The notes under the pieces: generated by a model
What the model saw: the letters and a program-made list of their open reading frames with translations, nothing else
Told to the model about the DNA's origin: nothing
Database searches by the model: none
Shown here: piece by piece, positions 1 through 5,439 of the stretch
Layout: each line of letters starts with the position of its first letter
How positions within the stretch are numbered: the first letter of the stretch is position 1
Assembly: GCA_023392645.1 (NCBI GenBank)
Contig: JAEVYR010000603.1
Span: 1-5,595 of the forward strand
Direction of reading: 5' to 3'
From: Chloroflexota bacterium
Lineage (GTDB): Bacteria > Chloroflexota > Chloroflexia > Thermomicrobiales > UBA6265
Length of the DNA stretch: 5,595 nucleotides
Made by a program: the position numbers and the translations under genes

Positions 1-1
1 G

Positions 2-481
2 GTGCGGCGCTGCAACGAGCGCGGCATCCTGGTCGACATCTCGCACCTCAACGAGCGCGGCTTTTGGGACGTCGTCGACATCTCGGCGGCACCGATCGTC
101 GCCACCCATTCCGCCGCGCACGCAATCTGCCCGGTGACCCGCAACCTCACCGATGCCCAGCTCGCCGCGATCCGGGATTCCGATGGGATCGTCGGCGTCA
201 ACTTCGAGGTCAGCTCCACTCGCCCGGACAGTCACGACGACCCCGATACCCCGATCGACACGCTCGTCGCGCAGATCGACTACCTCGTCGCGCGGCTCGG
301 CATCGACCGGGTCGGCTTCGGTTCCGACTTCGACGGCGCGACGATGCCGAACGCGATCGGCGATGTCGCCGGTCTGCCGGTGCTGCTCGATGCGCTCCGT
401 GCGCGAGGCTACGACCGCGAATCGCTCGAGAAGCTCGCCTGGCGGAACTGGCTGCGCGTGCTTCGCGCGACCTGGCGCTGA
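2..481 (+). CDS. Membrane dipeptidase (peptidase M19), C-terminal part, 5' end outside window
   Basis: The protein resembles the zinc-dependent dipeptidases of family M19 (renal dipeptidase family), which cleave dipeptides in a TIM-barrel metal site. The visible 159 residues hold the second half of the domain. A DISH motif has His at residue 15, and a THSAAHAIC motif has His at residue 36. The 21-residue spacing equals that of zinc ligands His198 and His219 in human renal dipeptidase. An RN pair follows 11 residues later, as for the substrate-binding Arg230. A GSDFDG motif near residues 107-112 carries the family's active-site Asp. The N-terminal HxD ligands and the bridging Glu must lie left of the window, so the first in-frame GTG at position 2 is probably internal and not the start. 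The C-terminus (KLAWRNWLRVLR, then TGA) is typical of the family. The real substrate is unknown; bacterial M19 members include D-amino-acid dipeptidases. Confidence 0.9.
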   Translation: MRRCNERGILVDISHLNERGFWDVVDISAAPIVATHSAAHAICPVTRNLTDAQLAAIRDSDGIVGVNFEVSSTRPDSHDDPDTPIDTLVAQIDYLVARLGIDRVGFGSDFDGATMPNAIGDVAGLPVLLDALRARGYDRESLEKLAWRNWLRVLRATWR

Positions 482-540
482 CCGCCTTGCCGGCGCGGGC
501 GGGACGTGCGAAGGTCTTGCGGAACACGTCGCACCGGTAG

Positions 541-561
541 CCCCGGGCCCCGTGCCTGGGG
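541..561 (+). terminator. GC-rich hairpin after the dipeptidase gene; possible weak terminator
   Basis: Arms at 541-548 (CCCCGGGC) and 554-561 (GCCTGGGG) pair over 8 bp with one G-U pair and a 5-nt loop. The hairpin starts 60 nt after the dipeptidase stop and ends 67 nt before the ATPase start. No T-run follows, so it does not meet the usual rho-independent pattern. It could also be a leader structure of the exporter operon. The rest of the 482-628 gap shows no convincing promoter or small gene. Confidence 0.3.
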
Positions 562-616
562 TCGCTCACATCGCTTCGATCCCACCCGGGCATGGCACTC
601 GGGTCACGCGCACTTC

Positions 617-620
617 GGAG
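617..620 (+). promoter_or_regulatory. Ribosome binding site that decides the ATPase start
   Basis: GGAG at 617-620 lies 8 nt before the GTG at 629. This site, and the fact that recognisable ABC sequence (IITVDNLVKDF) begins directly after that GTG, favour it over in-frame starts further upstream such as 506, which would add about 41 low-complexity, Arg-rich residues. Confidence 0.6.
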
Positions 621-628
621 CCATCCGC

Positions 629-1633
629 GTGCCCATCATCACCGTCGACAACCTGGTGAAGGATTTCCACCGACCGAAGCGGTTCGACGGGCCGCTCGGC
701 GGACTTCGCACGCTCCTGACTCGCCAGGTCGTCACCACCCGCGCCGTCGACGGCGTCTCCTTCACCGTCGACGAGGGCGAGCTGGTCGGCTACCTCGGCG
801 CCAACGGGGCGGGCAAGTCGACCACGATCAAGATGCTCTCCGGCATCCTCGTTCCCTCCGGCGGCACGGTCGAGGTCAACGGTCTCGTTCCCTGGCGGCA
901 GCGCGAGCAGAACGCGCTCCAGATCGGCGTCGTCTTCGGGCAGCGCACCCAGCTCTGGTGGGATTTGCCGCTCCAGGACTCGCTGAAGATCATCGGCAAG
1001 CTCTACCGCATGGACTCCGGCCGCTATTGTCGGAATCTCGCCAACCTGACCGAGCTGCTCCGGCTGGAGCGCTTCCTCGGCACACCGGTGCGACAGCTCA
1101 GCCTCGGCCAACGCATGCGCGGCGACCTCGCCGCCGCGATGCTTTACGAGCCACGCATCCTCTACCTCGACGAGCCAACGGTGGGTCTCGACGTCGTCGC
1201 GAAGGAGCGCACCCGCCAGTTCGTCGAGCGGATCAACCGTGAGACCGGCACCACCGTGATGCTCACCACGCACGACCTCGCCGACGTCGAACGGCTCTGC
1301 AAGCGAATCGTGTTCATCGACGCCGGCACGGTGCTGTACGACGGCCCGGTCGACCGGCTCAAGCGCCGCTACGCGCCATGGCGAACGCTCGACGCCACCC
1401 TCGCCGGTGACGCGGCCGCCGACGGCGAGGCGCACCTCAATCTCCCCGGCGTCGAGAGCGTCGAGCGGCAGGAAGGCCGCCTGCGGATCCGCTTCGACCC
1501 GGCCAACATCGCCGTCACCGACCTGATCGGCGCCGTCGCCGCGCGCCAGCCGGTCTCCGACATCTCCATCGTCGAGCCGGATCTCGAGTCGGTCGTGCGC
1601 CAGATCGTCGAGGCCGGCGAGGTGCGCGCGTGA
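629..1633 (+). CDS. ABC-2 type exporter ATP-binding protein (COG4586-like)
   Basis: This 334-residue cytoplasmic ATPase hydrolyses ATP to drive a membrane exporter. All nucleotide-binding motifs are intact: Walker A GANGAGKST at residues 57-65, Q-loop Gln 105 in VVFGQRTQLWWDLP, signature LSLGQ at 157-161, Walker B ILYLDE at 177-182, D-loop GLD at 186-188 and H-loop His 215 in LTTHD. The extended N-terminus with an insert before the Walker A region (FDGPLGGLRTLLTR), the FGQRTQLWWDLP stretch and a C-terminal accessory domain of about 90 residues are typical of the COG4586 group of uncharacterised exporters, whose members are usually about 320-340 residues long. The gene overlaps permease 1 by 4 bp (GTGA), which suggests translational coupling. 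The substrate cannot be read from the sequence. NatA-like or drug/antibiotic exporter roles are known for relatives, but nothing here selects between them. Confidence 0.93.
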   Translation: MPIITVDNLVKDFHRPKRFDGPLGGLRTLLTRQVVTTRAVDGVSFTVDEGELVGYLGANGAGKSTTIKMLSGILVPSGGTVEVNGLVPWRQREQNALQIGVVFGQRTQLWWDLPLQDSLKIIGKLYRMDSGRYCRNLANLTELLRLERFLGTPVRQLSLGQRMRGDLAAAMLYEPRILYLDEPTVGLDVVAKERTRQFVERINRETGTTVMLTTHDLADVERLCKRIVFIDAGTVLYDGPVDRLKRRYAPWRTLDATLAGDAAADGEAHLNLPGVESVERQEGRLRIRFDPANIAVTDLIGAVAARQPVSDISIVEPDLESVVRQIVEAGEVRA

Positions 1634-2436
1634 CGATCCGGGCGAACCTGCCGGCGTGGGTGGAGATCGCGAAGGCGAACATCCGCTGGCAGTACATGTA
1701 TCGCTTCAACGTCGCCGTCGGCATCGGCATGACCGGTCTCACGATCTACCTGCTCACCGTCGTCTGGAAAGCCGCCTACGGCGACCAGGAGACCGTCGAC
1801 GGCATCGCAATCGGCCAGATGCTGACGTACCTGACGATCGCCAACCTCCAGCTCTACTTTCTCCGGCCGGAGATCGCCGGCGATATCCAGGGGCGCATCC
1901 GCGAGGGGCAAATCGGGTTCGATCTCAGCCGCCCGGTCAGCTACCCCAGCCAGCTCTTCGCCGGCGCCGCGGGCGACATGATCGGGCTGATGCCGATGCT
2001 CGCCGTCGCCCTGCCGGTCGCCTTCATCGCCGGCGAGCTGCGGGCCCCGGCGTCGGCGGGAGACGGAGTCGCGTATCTCGCCAGCCTGCTGCTCGCGTGG
2101 GTGGTCGCCGTCGAGCTGAACATGCTGATCGGCCTCGTCAGCTTCTGGACGCTGGAGATGACCGGCTTCCAGATGGTCTACACGTTGATCGGCAACTTCG
2201 CGACCGGCGCGCTGATTCCGCTCTGGTTCATGCCCGACGCGCTCCGTGCCGTCGTGCAACTCCTGCCGTTTCAGGCGATCGCCTACGTGCCCGTGTCGAT
2301 CTACGTCGGCGAGCCGGCCACCGGCGGCGTCGCGACCGCCTTCGCGCTCCAGCTCTTCTGGGCGGTGGCGCTGGTGCTCGTGATCCGCTGGGTGTGGTCA
2401 CGCGCGATCCGCCACACCGTCATCCAGGGCGGGTGA
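1630..2436 (+). CDS. ABC-2 exporter permease 1 (COG4587-like)
   Basis: This 268-residue integral membrane protein is the likely first half of the transmembrane channel for the ATPase encoded just upstream. It starts at GTG 1630, which overlaps the ATPase stop as GTGA; GAGG at 1619-1622 lies 7 nt upstream. About six membrane segments are visible, near residues 27-46, 59-78, 115-136, 145-172, 179-200 and 234-256. The amphipathic N-terminus (IAKANIRWQYMYRFN), the GQIGFDLSRPVSYPSQL loop between segments 2 and 3, and the C-terminal IQGG ending fit the COG4587 permease group that partners COG4586 ATPases and DUF990 permeases. The gene is complete. Its last 39 bp are also coding on the other strand, for the end of the convergent membrane protein gene. 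The partner assignment rests on gene order and family knowledge. Confidence 0.88.
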   Translation: MTIRANLPAWVEIAKANIRWQYMYRFNVAVGIGMTGLTIYLLTVVWKAAYGDQETVDGIAIGQMLTYLTIANLQLYFLRPEIAGDIQGRIREGQIGFDLSRPVSYPSQLFAGAAGDMIGLMPMLAVALPVAFIAGELRAPASAGDGVAYLASLLLAWVVAVELNMLIGLVSFWTLEMTGFQMVYTLIGNFATGALIPLWFMPDALRAVVQLLPFQAIAYVPVSIYVGEPATGGVATAFALQLFWAVALVLVIRWVWSRAIRHTVIQGG

Positions 2437-3225
2437 CGTCGCCAGATCCCCTGACCTGAGCTCGCGCAGGCCTCGTCGCGCCAGTGGCACCATCCACAGC
2501 ACCGCGATTGCCCACGGCAGCCGGTGGAAGAGGCGTTCCGGCGGTCCCTGCACGACGGCGACGATCAGCGCCGTGGCGCTCACGAACACGGTGATGCCGG
2601 CGATCCAGACGGCGAAGCGCTGCCACCACCGCAGCATGAACAGGCTGGCGAGAGCGACGACGGCGTATAGCAGGAAGCTGCCGGCAACGGAGGCGTAGAA
2701 CCACCCGTAGCCAATCCCGATCCATGCCGCCCAGGTCAGCTCGCGCGGCATGGTGTCGGCCCGCTCGTCATGCCAGACGGTACGGTTCAGCCGGCGCACA
2801 GCCAGCGCCAACCCCAGCGTGATCGCTGGCGGACCGGCGAACGCCGCCACTTCGTCCCATGTCACGCCGTCCCCTGTGGGCAGCAGCGCCATCAGGAGTC
2901 CGAGACCGAGCATGATCGCGCTCATCAGCGTGGTCACGCGCAGCGAGATGAACACCGCGGCGCAGAGCAGCATCATTCCGGTTGCGAGGAACGGTGCGAT
3001 GCTCACGGTGATCCGTGCCGCCGCCGAGAACCCCTCGTCGTCGAGCGAGCCGAGGCTGGCGAACGCGATCACGAGATACACGATGGCGCTGACGAAGGCG
3101 ACGAGCACGATCAGCGCGCGAAGCAGGCCGGTTGCTGACCCCCAGAGCGGCGAGTCCTTTCGGGTCCATCGTCGCGGCGACCGATTGCCGTTCCGAGCGT
3201 TCCGATTCGCGATGCGAGCCGCCAT
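2398..3225 (-). CDS. Multi-pass membrane protein of unknown function, inserted between the two exporter permeases
   Basis: I do not recognise this 275-residue protein. A strongly basic, soluble N-terminus of about 30 residues (many Arg and Asn) is followed by about seven hydrophobic segments near residues 34-58, 73-95, 98-115, 126-143, 165-190, 204-225 and 236-249, then a short polar tail. No enzyme motif or ABC-2 permease hallmark is visible. ATG 3225 is chosen over GTG 3228 because AGGAGG at 3237-3232 is 6 nt from the ATG but only 3 nt from the GTG. The gene is convergent with permease 1 and shares its last 39 bp with it; it is divergent from permease 2. It separates two permease genes normally adjacent in this exporter family, so it may have been inserted there. 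The opposite-strand frames here read as Arg/Ser/Ala-rich shadows, whereas this frame gives coherent membrane helices and has a strong ribosome site, which supports it as the real gene. Confidence 0.8.
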   Translation of the reverse strand: MAARIANRNARNGNRSPRRWTRKDSPLWGSATGLLRALIVLVAFVSAIVYLVIAFASLGSLDDEGFSAAARITVSIAPFLATGMMLLCAAVFISLRVTTLMSAIMLGLGLLMALLPTGDGVTWDEVAAFAGPPAITLGLALAVRRLNRTVWHDERADTMPRELTWAAWIGIGYGWFYASVAGSFLLYAVVALASLFMLRWWQRFAVWIAGITVFVSATALIVAVVQGPPERLFHRLPWAIAVLWMVPLARRGLRELRSGDLATSPALDDGVADRA

Positions 3226-3230
3226 CACCC

Positions 3231-3239
3231 ACCTCCTTT
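3231..3239 (-). promoter_or_regulatory. Very strong Shine-Dalgarno site of the membrane protein gene
   Basis: Read on the minus strand, 3239-3230 is AAAGGAGGTG, almost the full complement of the 16S rRNA 3' tail. It is much stronger than the sites of the exporter genes. It fixes the start at ATG 3225. It lies directly after the stop codon of a possible small ORF and after the second arm of an inverted repeat (3241-3249 with 3297-3305). Confidence 0.75.
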
Positions 3240-3342
3240 ACCGATCCCGGCTTCCCGGCGATGCTGGCACGGGCACGCGGCCGCCACCCGCCGATTCGGG
3301 ATCGGGACGGGCCGCGAACGTCGCGAAACGCCGAGCAGTCAT
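3238..3342 (-). CDS. Possible 34-residue leader ORF upstream of the membrane protein gene
   Basis: ATG at 3342 is preceded by AGGAGA (3356-3351) at a spacing of 8 nt. The frame runs 34 codons to a TAA at 3240-3238, which abuts the AGGAGG of the next gene, whose start is 12 nt after this stop. The predicted peptide is polar and rich in Arg, Pro, Ala and Gly, with no signal peptide or membrane segment. The good SD and tight spacing make it a candidate coupled leader peptide. However, Pro/Arg/Ala-rich composition is also what random reading of GC-rich DNA gives, so it may be chance. No homologue is recognised. Confidence 0.3.
   Translation of the reverse strand: MTARRFATFAARPDPESAGGGRVPVPASPGSRDR
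3241..3305 (-). repeat. Inverted repeat next to the ribosome site of the membrane protein gene
   Basis: The 9-bp arms CCGATCCCG (3241-3249) and CGGGATCGG (3297-3305) are perfectly complementary. On the minus-strand transcript the second arm ends at 3241, one base before the TAA and the strong SD. An inner CGGCG/CGCCG pair can extend the fold. The structure could hold back or expose the ribosome site and would be unfolded by ribosomes on the small ORF. This is inference, as GC-rich DNA makes such pairings easily. Confidence 0.35.
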
Positions 3343-3362
3343 GGTTGAGGTCTCCTGCCACA

Positions 3363-3391
3363 AGTATCCGCCCGATGGCGTCGCATCGAAA
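3363..3391 (-). promoter_or_regulatory. Candidate sigma-70-like promoter for the minus-strand membrane gene
   Basis: On the minus strand, TTTCGA (3391-3386) and GATACT (3368-3363) are separated by 17 nt. The -10 box matches TATAAT at four of six positions and the -35 box matches TTGACA at three of six. The predicted start of transcription would fall near 3356, directly at the SD of the possible small ORF, which is tight. This is a weak call, but it is the best promoter-like pair in the divergent gap. Confidence 0.22.
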
Positions 3392-3395
3392 GGTT

Positions 3396-3402
3396 GGGGA
3401 GG
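3396..3402 (+). promoter_or_regulatory. Shine-Dalgarno site that decides the permease 2 start
   Basis: GGGGAGG at 3396-3402 stands 6 nt before ATG 3409. This places the start at 3409 and not at the in-frame TTG 3394, whose extra codons would run through the ribosome site itself. Confidence 0.75.
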
Positions 3403-3408
3403 CGACAT

Positions 3409-4227
3409 ATGCGCACGCATGCCGGGATCCAGCGCCTCGACGCCATCCTCACCCTCGCCGGCGCCTCGCTGCGGTCAGAGTTCCAGTACCGCGCCAACGT
3501 CGTCACCAGCATCGTCGGCGGGCTGATCTACCAGCTCACCGGCTTCCTCGTGGTCTGGATCATCGTCGACCGCTTCACCGCGCTCGGCGGCTGGACGCTG
3601 CCGGAGATCACCTTCCTCTACGGCATGCGGCTGACCTCGCACGGCATCTTCTACGCGACGATCAGCCAGCTCTTCGAGCTGGACCGCGTGCTGATCAACG
3701 GCGAGTTCGACCGCTATCTCGTGCGGCCGATGTCGCCGCTGGCGCAGGTGCTCACCCGGAAGCTGCGGATCAACTGCTTCGGCGATCTGCTCGGCGGCGC
3801 GGCGCTGCTAATCGCGGCGGGGATCGGTGTCGACGTCGACTGGTCGCCGTGGGCGGTGGCGCTGCTGCTCGCGGCGGTGGTCGGCGGGGCGCTGGTCGAG
3901 GGGGCGGTGCAGCTCACGCTGTCGTCACTGTCGTTCCGGTTCCTGAACACCTTGCAGGTGCGGGTGGCGGCGAACGAGATCTTCAACGTCTACGGCAACT
4001 ACCCGATCCGCATCTTCCCGGGACTGCTGCAATACCTGCTGACATTCGCGCTGCCGGTGGCATTCGTCGCCTACCTGCCGGCGTCGGTGATCCTCAACAA
4101 GACGGATGGCCTCCACGTCGCCCCCTGGCTTGGGGTCGCGGCGCCCGTCGTCGGGATCGTCCTCTTCGTCATCGCCCTGCGCATCTGGCACCGTCAAAGC
4201 CGCCACTACCAGAGCGCCGGGAACTGA
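3409..4227 (+). CDS. ABC-2 exporter permease 2 (DUF990 / COG3694-like)
   Basis: This 272-residue integral membrane protein is the likely second half of the exporter channel. About six hydrophobic segments are visible, near residues 30-53, 65-88, 124-140, 145-170, 204-228 and 240-260. Family marks are the N-terminal LRSEFQYRANV stretch, FDRYLVRP at 100-107 in the loop after segment 2, the YGNYPIRIFPG stretch before segment 5, and the C-terminal RHYQSAGN ending. In related genomes this permease is normally encoded directly after the COG4587-type permease. Here about 970 bp carrying an antisense membrane gene lie between them, so it probably has its own promoter in the 3226-3408 gap, although I could not find a convincing one on this strand. 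It ends 13 bp from the convergent kinase-like gene. Its last 78 bp resemble the degraded copy at 5203-5270. Confidence 0.88.
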   Translation: MRTHAGIQRLDAILTLAGASLRSEFQYRANVVTSIVGGLIYQLTGFLVVWIIVDRFTALGGWTLPEITFLYGMRLTSHGIFYATISQLFELDRVLINGEFDRYLVRPMSPLAQVLTRKLRINCFGDLLGGAALLIAAGIGVDVDWSPWAVALLLAAVVGGALVEGAVQLTLSSLSFRFLNTLQVRVAANEIFNVYGNYPIRIFPGLLQYLLTFALPVAFVAYLPASVILNKTDGLHVAPWLGVAAPVVGIVLFVIALRIWHRQSRHYQSAGN

Positions 4228-4243
4228 CGCCGATGGGCCGTCA
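4225..4243. repeat. Short inverted repeat spanning the two convergent stop codons
   Basis: TGACG (4225-4229) and CGTCA (4239-4243) are complementary and contain the stop codons of permease 2 (+) and the kinase-like gene (-). The stem is only 5 bp with a 9-nt loop and has no T-run. It may be a minimal bidirectional end signal or chance. Confidence 0.2.
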
Positions 4244-5113
4244 GGCTCGTGGGTTGGCCCGGAGGTTGGCTGCGGCCACGAAGTCTCCCAGGAAGCCTCG
4301 GTCGGTGTCATGTCCCTGCTCGTAGTGCCAGAGCGCGACATCCAGCGAGGCACGCGCGGCATACCAGTAGACCTTGTCGCGGATCTCCTCGCTCCAGCCG
4401 TGTCCCGCGACGTCCAGCAAACGGCACCAATCTCTCTCGGGGAGGTACCACCAGGCGAACGGACCGAGGTCCCGGAGCGGGTCGGTGAGCCGGATCTCGT
4501 CCCAGTCGACGAAGCGCAGTCCCTCGCGACCGACCAACATGTTGGAGGTGTTCGGCTCGTCGTGAACCGGTAGCAGCTCCACCGGCTTCCATCCGTTCGG
4601 GATAGCGAGCAGCCTCCGGCATGCGTCCCGGACCTTGCCCGTCAGCAAAGCGGGCTCCCCGCGCTGGTCGAGCCTGCGACGGAGGCCCGACAGTTCATGG
4701 CGCAGCCATGCCGTGAACGATCCATCCGCATTGGTCCGCAGCATTGCAGCCAGACGGGGATCGGCGTGCCACCTCCCGAAGAGGGTGCCGGCTTCATCGA
4801 TGTGGTTCTGGAGCCACTCGCGGTTGGGGCAGGTCCCGTCGACGAATGCCTGCAAGACATACGTCTCGGCGCCGTGCCAGCCGTGTGAGAGGAGGGGCGG
4901 CGCGACGCCCAGCTCGCCCAAGCGGTTCAGGACGTCGGCGCGCACATCGAGCTTCACGAACACGCGCATGGCGGGCGATGTCGCGATCGCGCACTCCTTC
5001 TTCGTGCCCTGATGCGGTTGATCGATGACCCAGTCGTCGATCCCGAAATGGTCCAGGAGGATGCCGCGGATGCGGTTGGCGTCGACGCTGCGCTCAGTCT
5101 CGTGGTCGGTCAT
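4241..5113 (-). CDS. Aminoglycoside phosphotransferase (APH)-fold kinase-like protein with Asp-to-Glu change in the catalytic loop
   Basis: The protein (290 residues from ATG 5113) resembles the APH/choline-kinase-like family, soluble enzymes that move phosphate from ATP to small alcohols such as antibiotics, choline or sugars. A Lys in VFVKLDV (residue 54) fits the ATP-anchoring Lys, and YVLQAFVDG (about 85-93) fits the hinge. The catalytic loop reads VHDEPNTSNMLV. Aligned to HxDxxxxN, His 184 and Asn 191 are kept, but the base position holds Glu 186. The metal-binding FVDWDE follows (Asp 203), then DPLRDL. The family name does not show drug resistance; many members act on unknown substrates. 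The frame is also open up to TTG 5155, giving 304 residues, but those codons lack a good SD and approach the permease remnant, so I prefer the ATG. The SD before 5113 is weak as well. The gene is convergent with permease 2. Confidence 0.8.
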   Translation of the reverse strand: MTDHETERSVDANRIRGILLDHFGIDDWVIDQPHQGTKKECAIATSPAMRVFVKLDVRADVLNRLGELGVAPPLLSHGWHGAETYVLQAFVDGTCPNREWLQNHIDEAGTLFGRWHADPRLAAMLRTNADGSFTAWLRHELSGLRRRLDQRGEPALLTGKVRDACRRLLAIPNGWKPVELLPVHDEPNTSNMLVGREGLRFVDWDEIRLTDPLRDLGPFAWWYLPERDWCRLLDVAGHGWSEEIRDKVYWYAARASLDVALWHYEQGHDTDRGFLGDFVAAANLRANPRA

Positions 5114-5202
5114 GATCTGCTCGATGAATCCTGGAATCGCGCATGTTGCCGGCAACGATACACCGGGCTCCTGCCTCGCGCGCGTCGCCGCTCCACCCGC
5201 CC

Positions 5203-5270
5203 GTCGGGACCGTCCTCTTCCTCATCGGCCTGCCCATCTGGAATGCCACTACCAGAACGCCGGCAGCTGA
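5203..5270 (+). pseudogene. Degraded duplicate of the 3' end of the DUF990 permease gene
   Basis: Bases 5203-5241 match permease 2 bases 4150-4188 at 35 of 39 positions. Bases 5245-5270 match 4202-4227 at 23 of 26. Together this is 58 of 65, about 89%. Between the blocks the remnant has 3 bases where the intact gene has 13, a 10-bp gap that shifts the frame. One frame gives VGTVLFLIGLPIW (compare VGIVLFVIALRIW), and the next gives CHYQNAGS plus TGA (compare RHYQSAGN plus TGA). Weaker similarity may extend left to about 5170. The GS ending suggests it may descend from a separate paralog and not from an exact copy. It has no start and cannot make a working permease. Confidence 0.8.
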
Positions 5271-5407
5271 CCGGGGATCTCCGTGGCGGCGGGACAGCAG
5301 CAGCGGTACGAAGCTGAGACTGACCACGGCCCAGCGCTCCACCGTGCCATGATCGCTGCAGATGGGCTGGCTTGGAGCGACGTTGACGTGGGATGAACGA
5401 TACCGGG

Positions 5408-5439
5408 AAACGCGACCCTGAATATCAGCGGTCGCGTTT
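5408..5439. terminator. Strong palindrome, probable rho-independent (possibly bidirectional) terminator
   Basis: The arms AAACGCGACC (5408-5417) and GGTCGCGTTT (5430-5439) are a perfect 10-bp inverted repeat. The 12-nt loop can form a further 4-bp CTGA/TCAG stem with one bulged base. The A-run on the left and the T-run with following TCTC on the right suit termination on the plus strand. The minus strand reads GTTTCCC after the hairpin, which is weaker. It lies about 97 bp after the end of the possible minus-strand gene at the right edge and about 140 bp after the permease remnant, so it could serve either direction. Confidence 0.6.

Noticed and set aside
566..1435. 289-residue open frame on the minus strand, opposite the ATPase
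   Set aside because: It is antisense to an ABC ATPase with every catalytic motif intact. Its composition (Glu, Asp, Val, Gly, Ala) is what the opposite strand of GC-rich coding DNA gives, and it shows no domain.
1369..2259. 296-residue open frame on the minus strand across the ATPase and permease 1
   Set aside because: It spans the boundary of two well-supported overlapping genes and consists of charged low-complexity sequence with no recognisable motif.
3345..3370. TTGAGG and TATCCG as a plus-strand promoter for permease 2
   Set aside because: The spacing is only 14 nt and the -10 match is poor, so I do not list it as a feature.
2750..3526. 258-residue plus-strand frame opposite the unknown membrane protein
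   Set aside because: It is Ser/Arg/Ala/Thr-rich and incoherent, while the minus strand shows seven hydrophobic segments and a near-perfect SD.
3132..4325. 397-residue plus-strand frame covering the divergent gap and permease 2
   Set aside because: Its main part is a +1/-1 shadow of permease 2, extremely rich in Arg, His and Pro, and it runs through the real stop region without any domain.
4241..5155. Clinical aminoglycoside resistance gene
   Set aside because: The fold is that of the broad APH family only; the catalytic loop is altered and there is no resemblance I can name to a known resistance enzyme, so no resistance call is made.
5154..5406. Near-repeat AACGATACACCGGG (5154-5167) and AACGATACCGGG (5397-5408) flanking the remnant
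   Set aside because: The match is short with a 2-bp gap, and no element boundary or transposase supports it as a target duplication; chance is likely.
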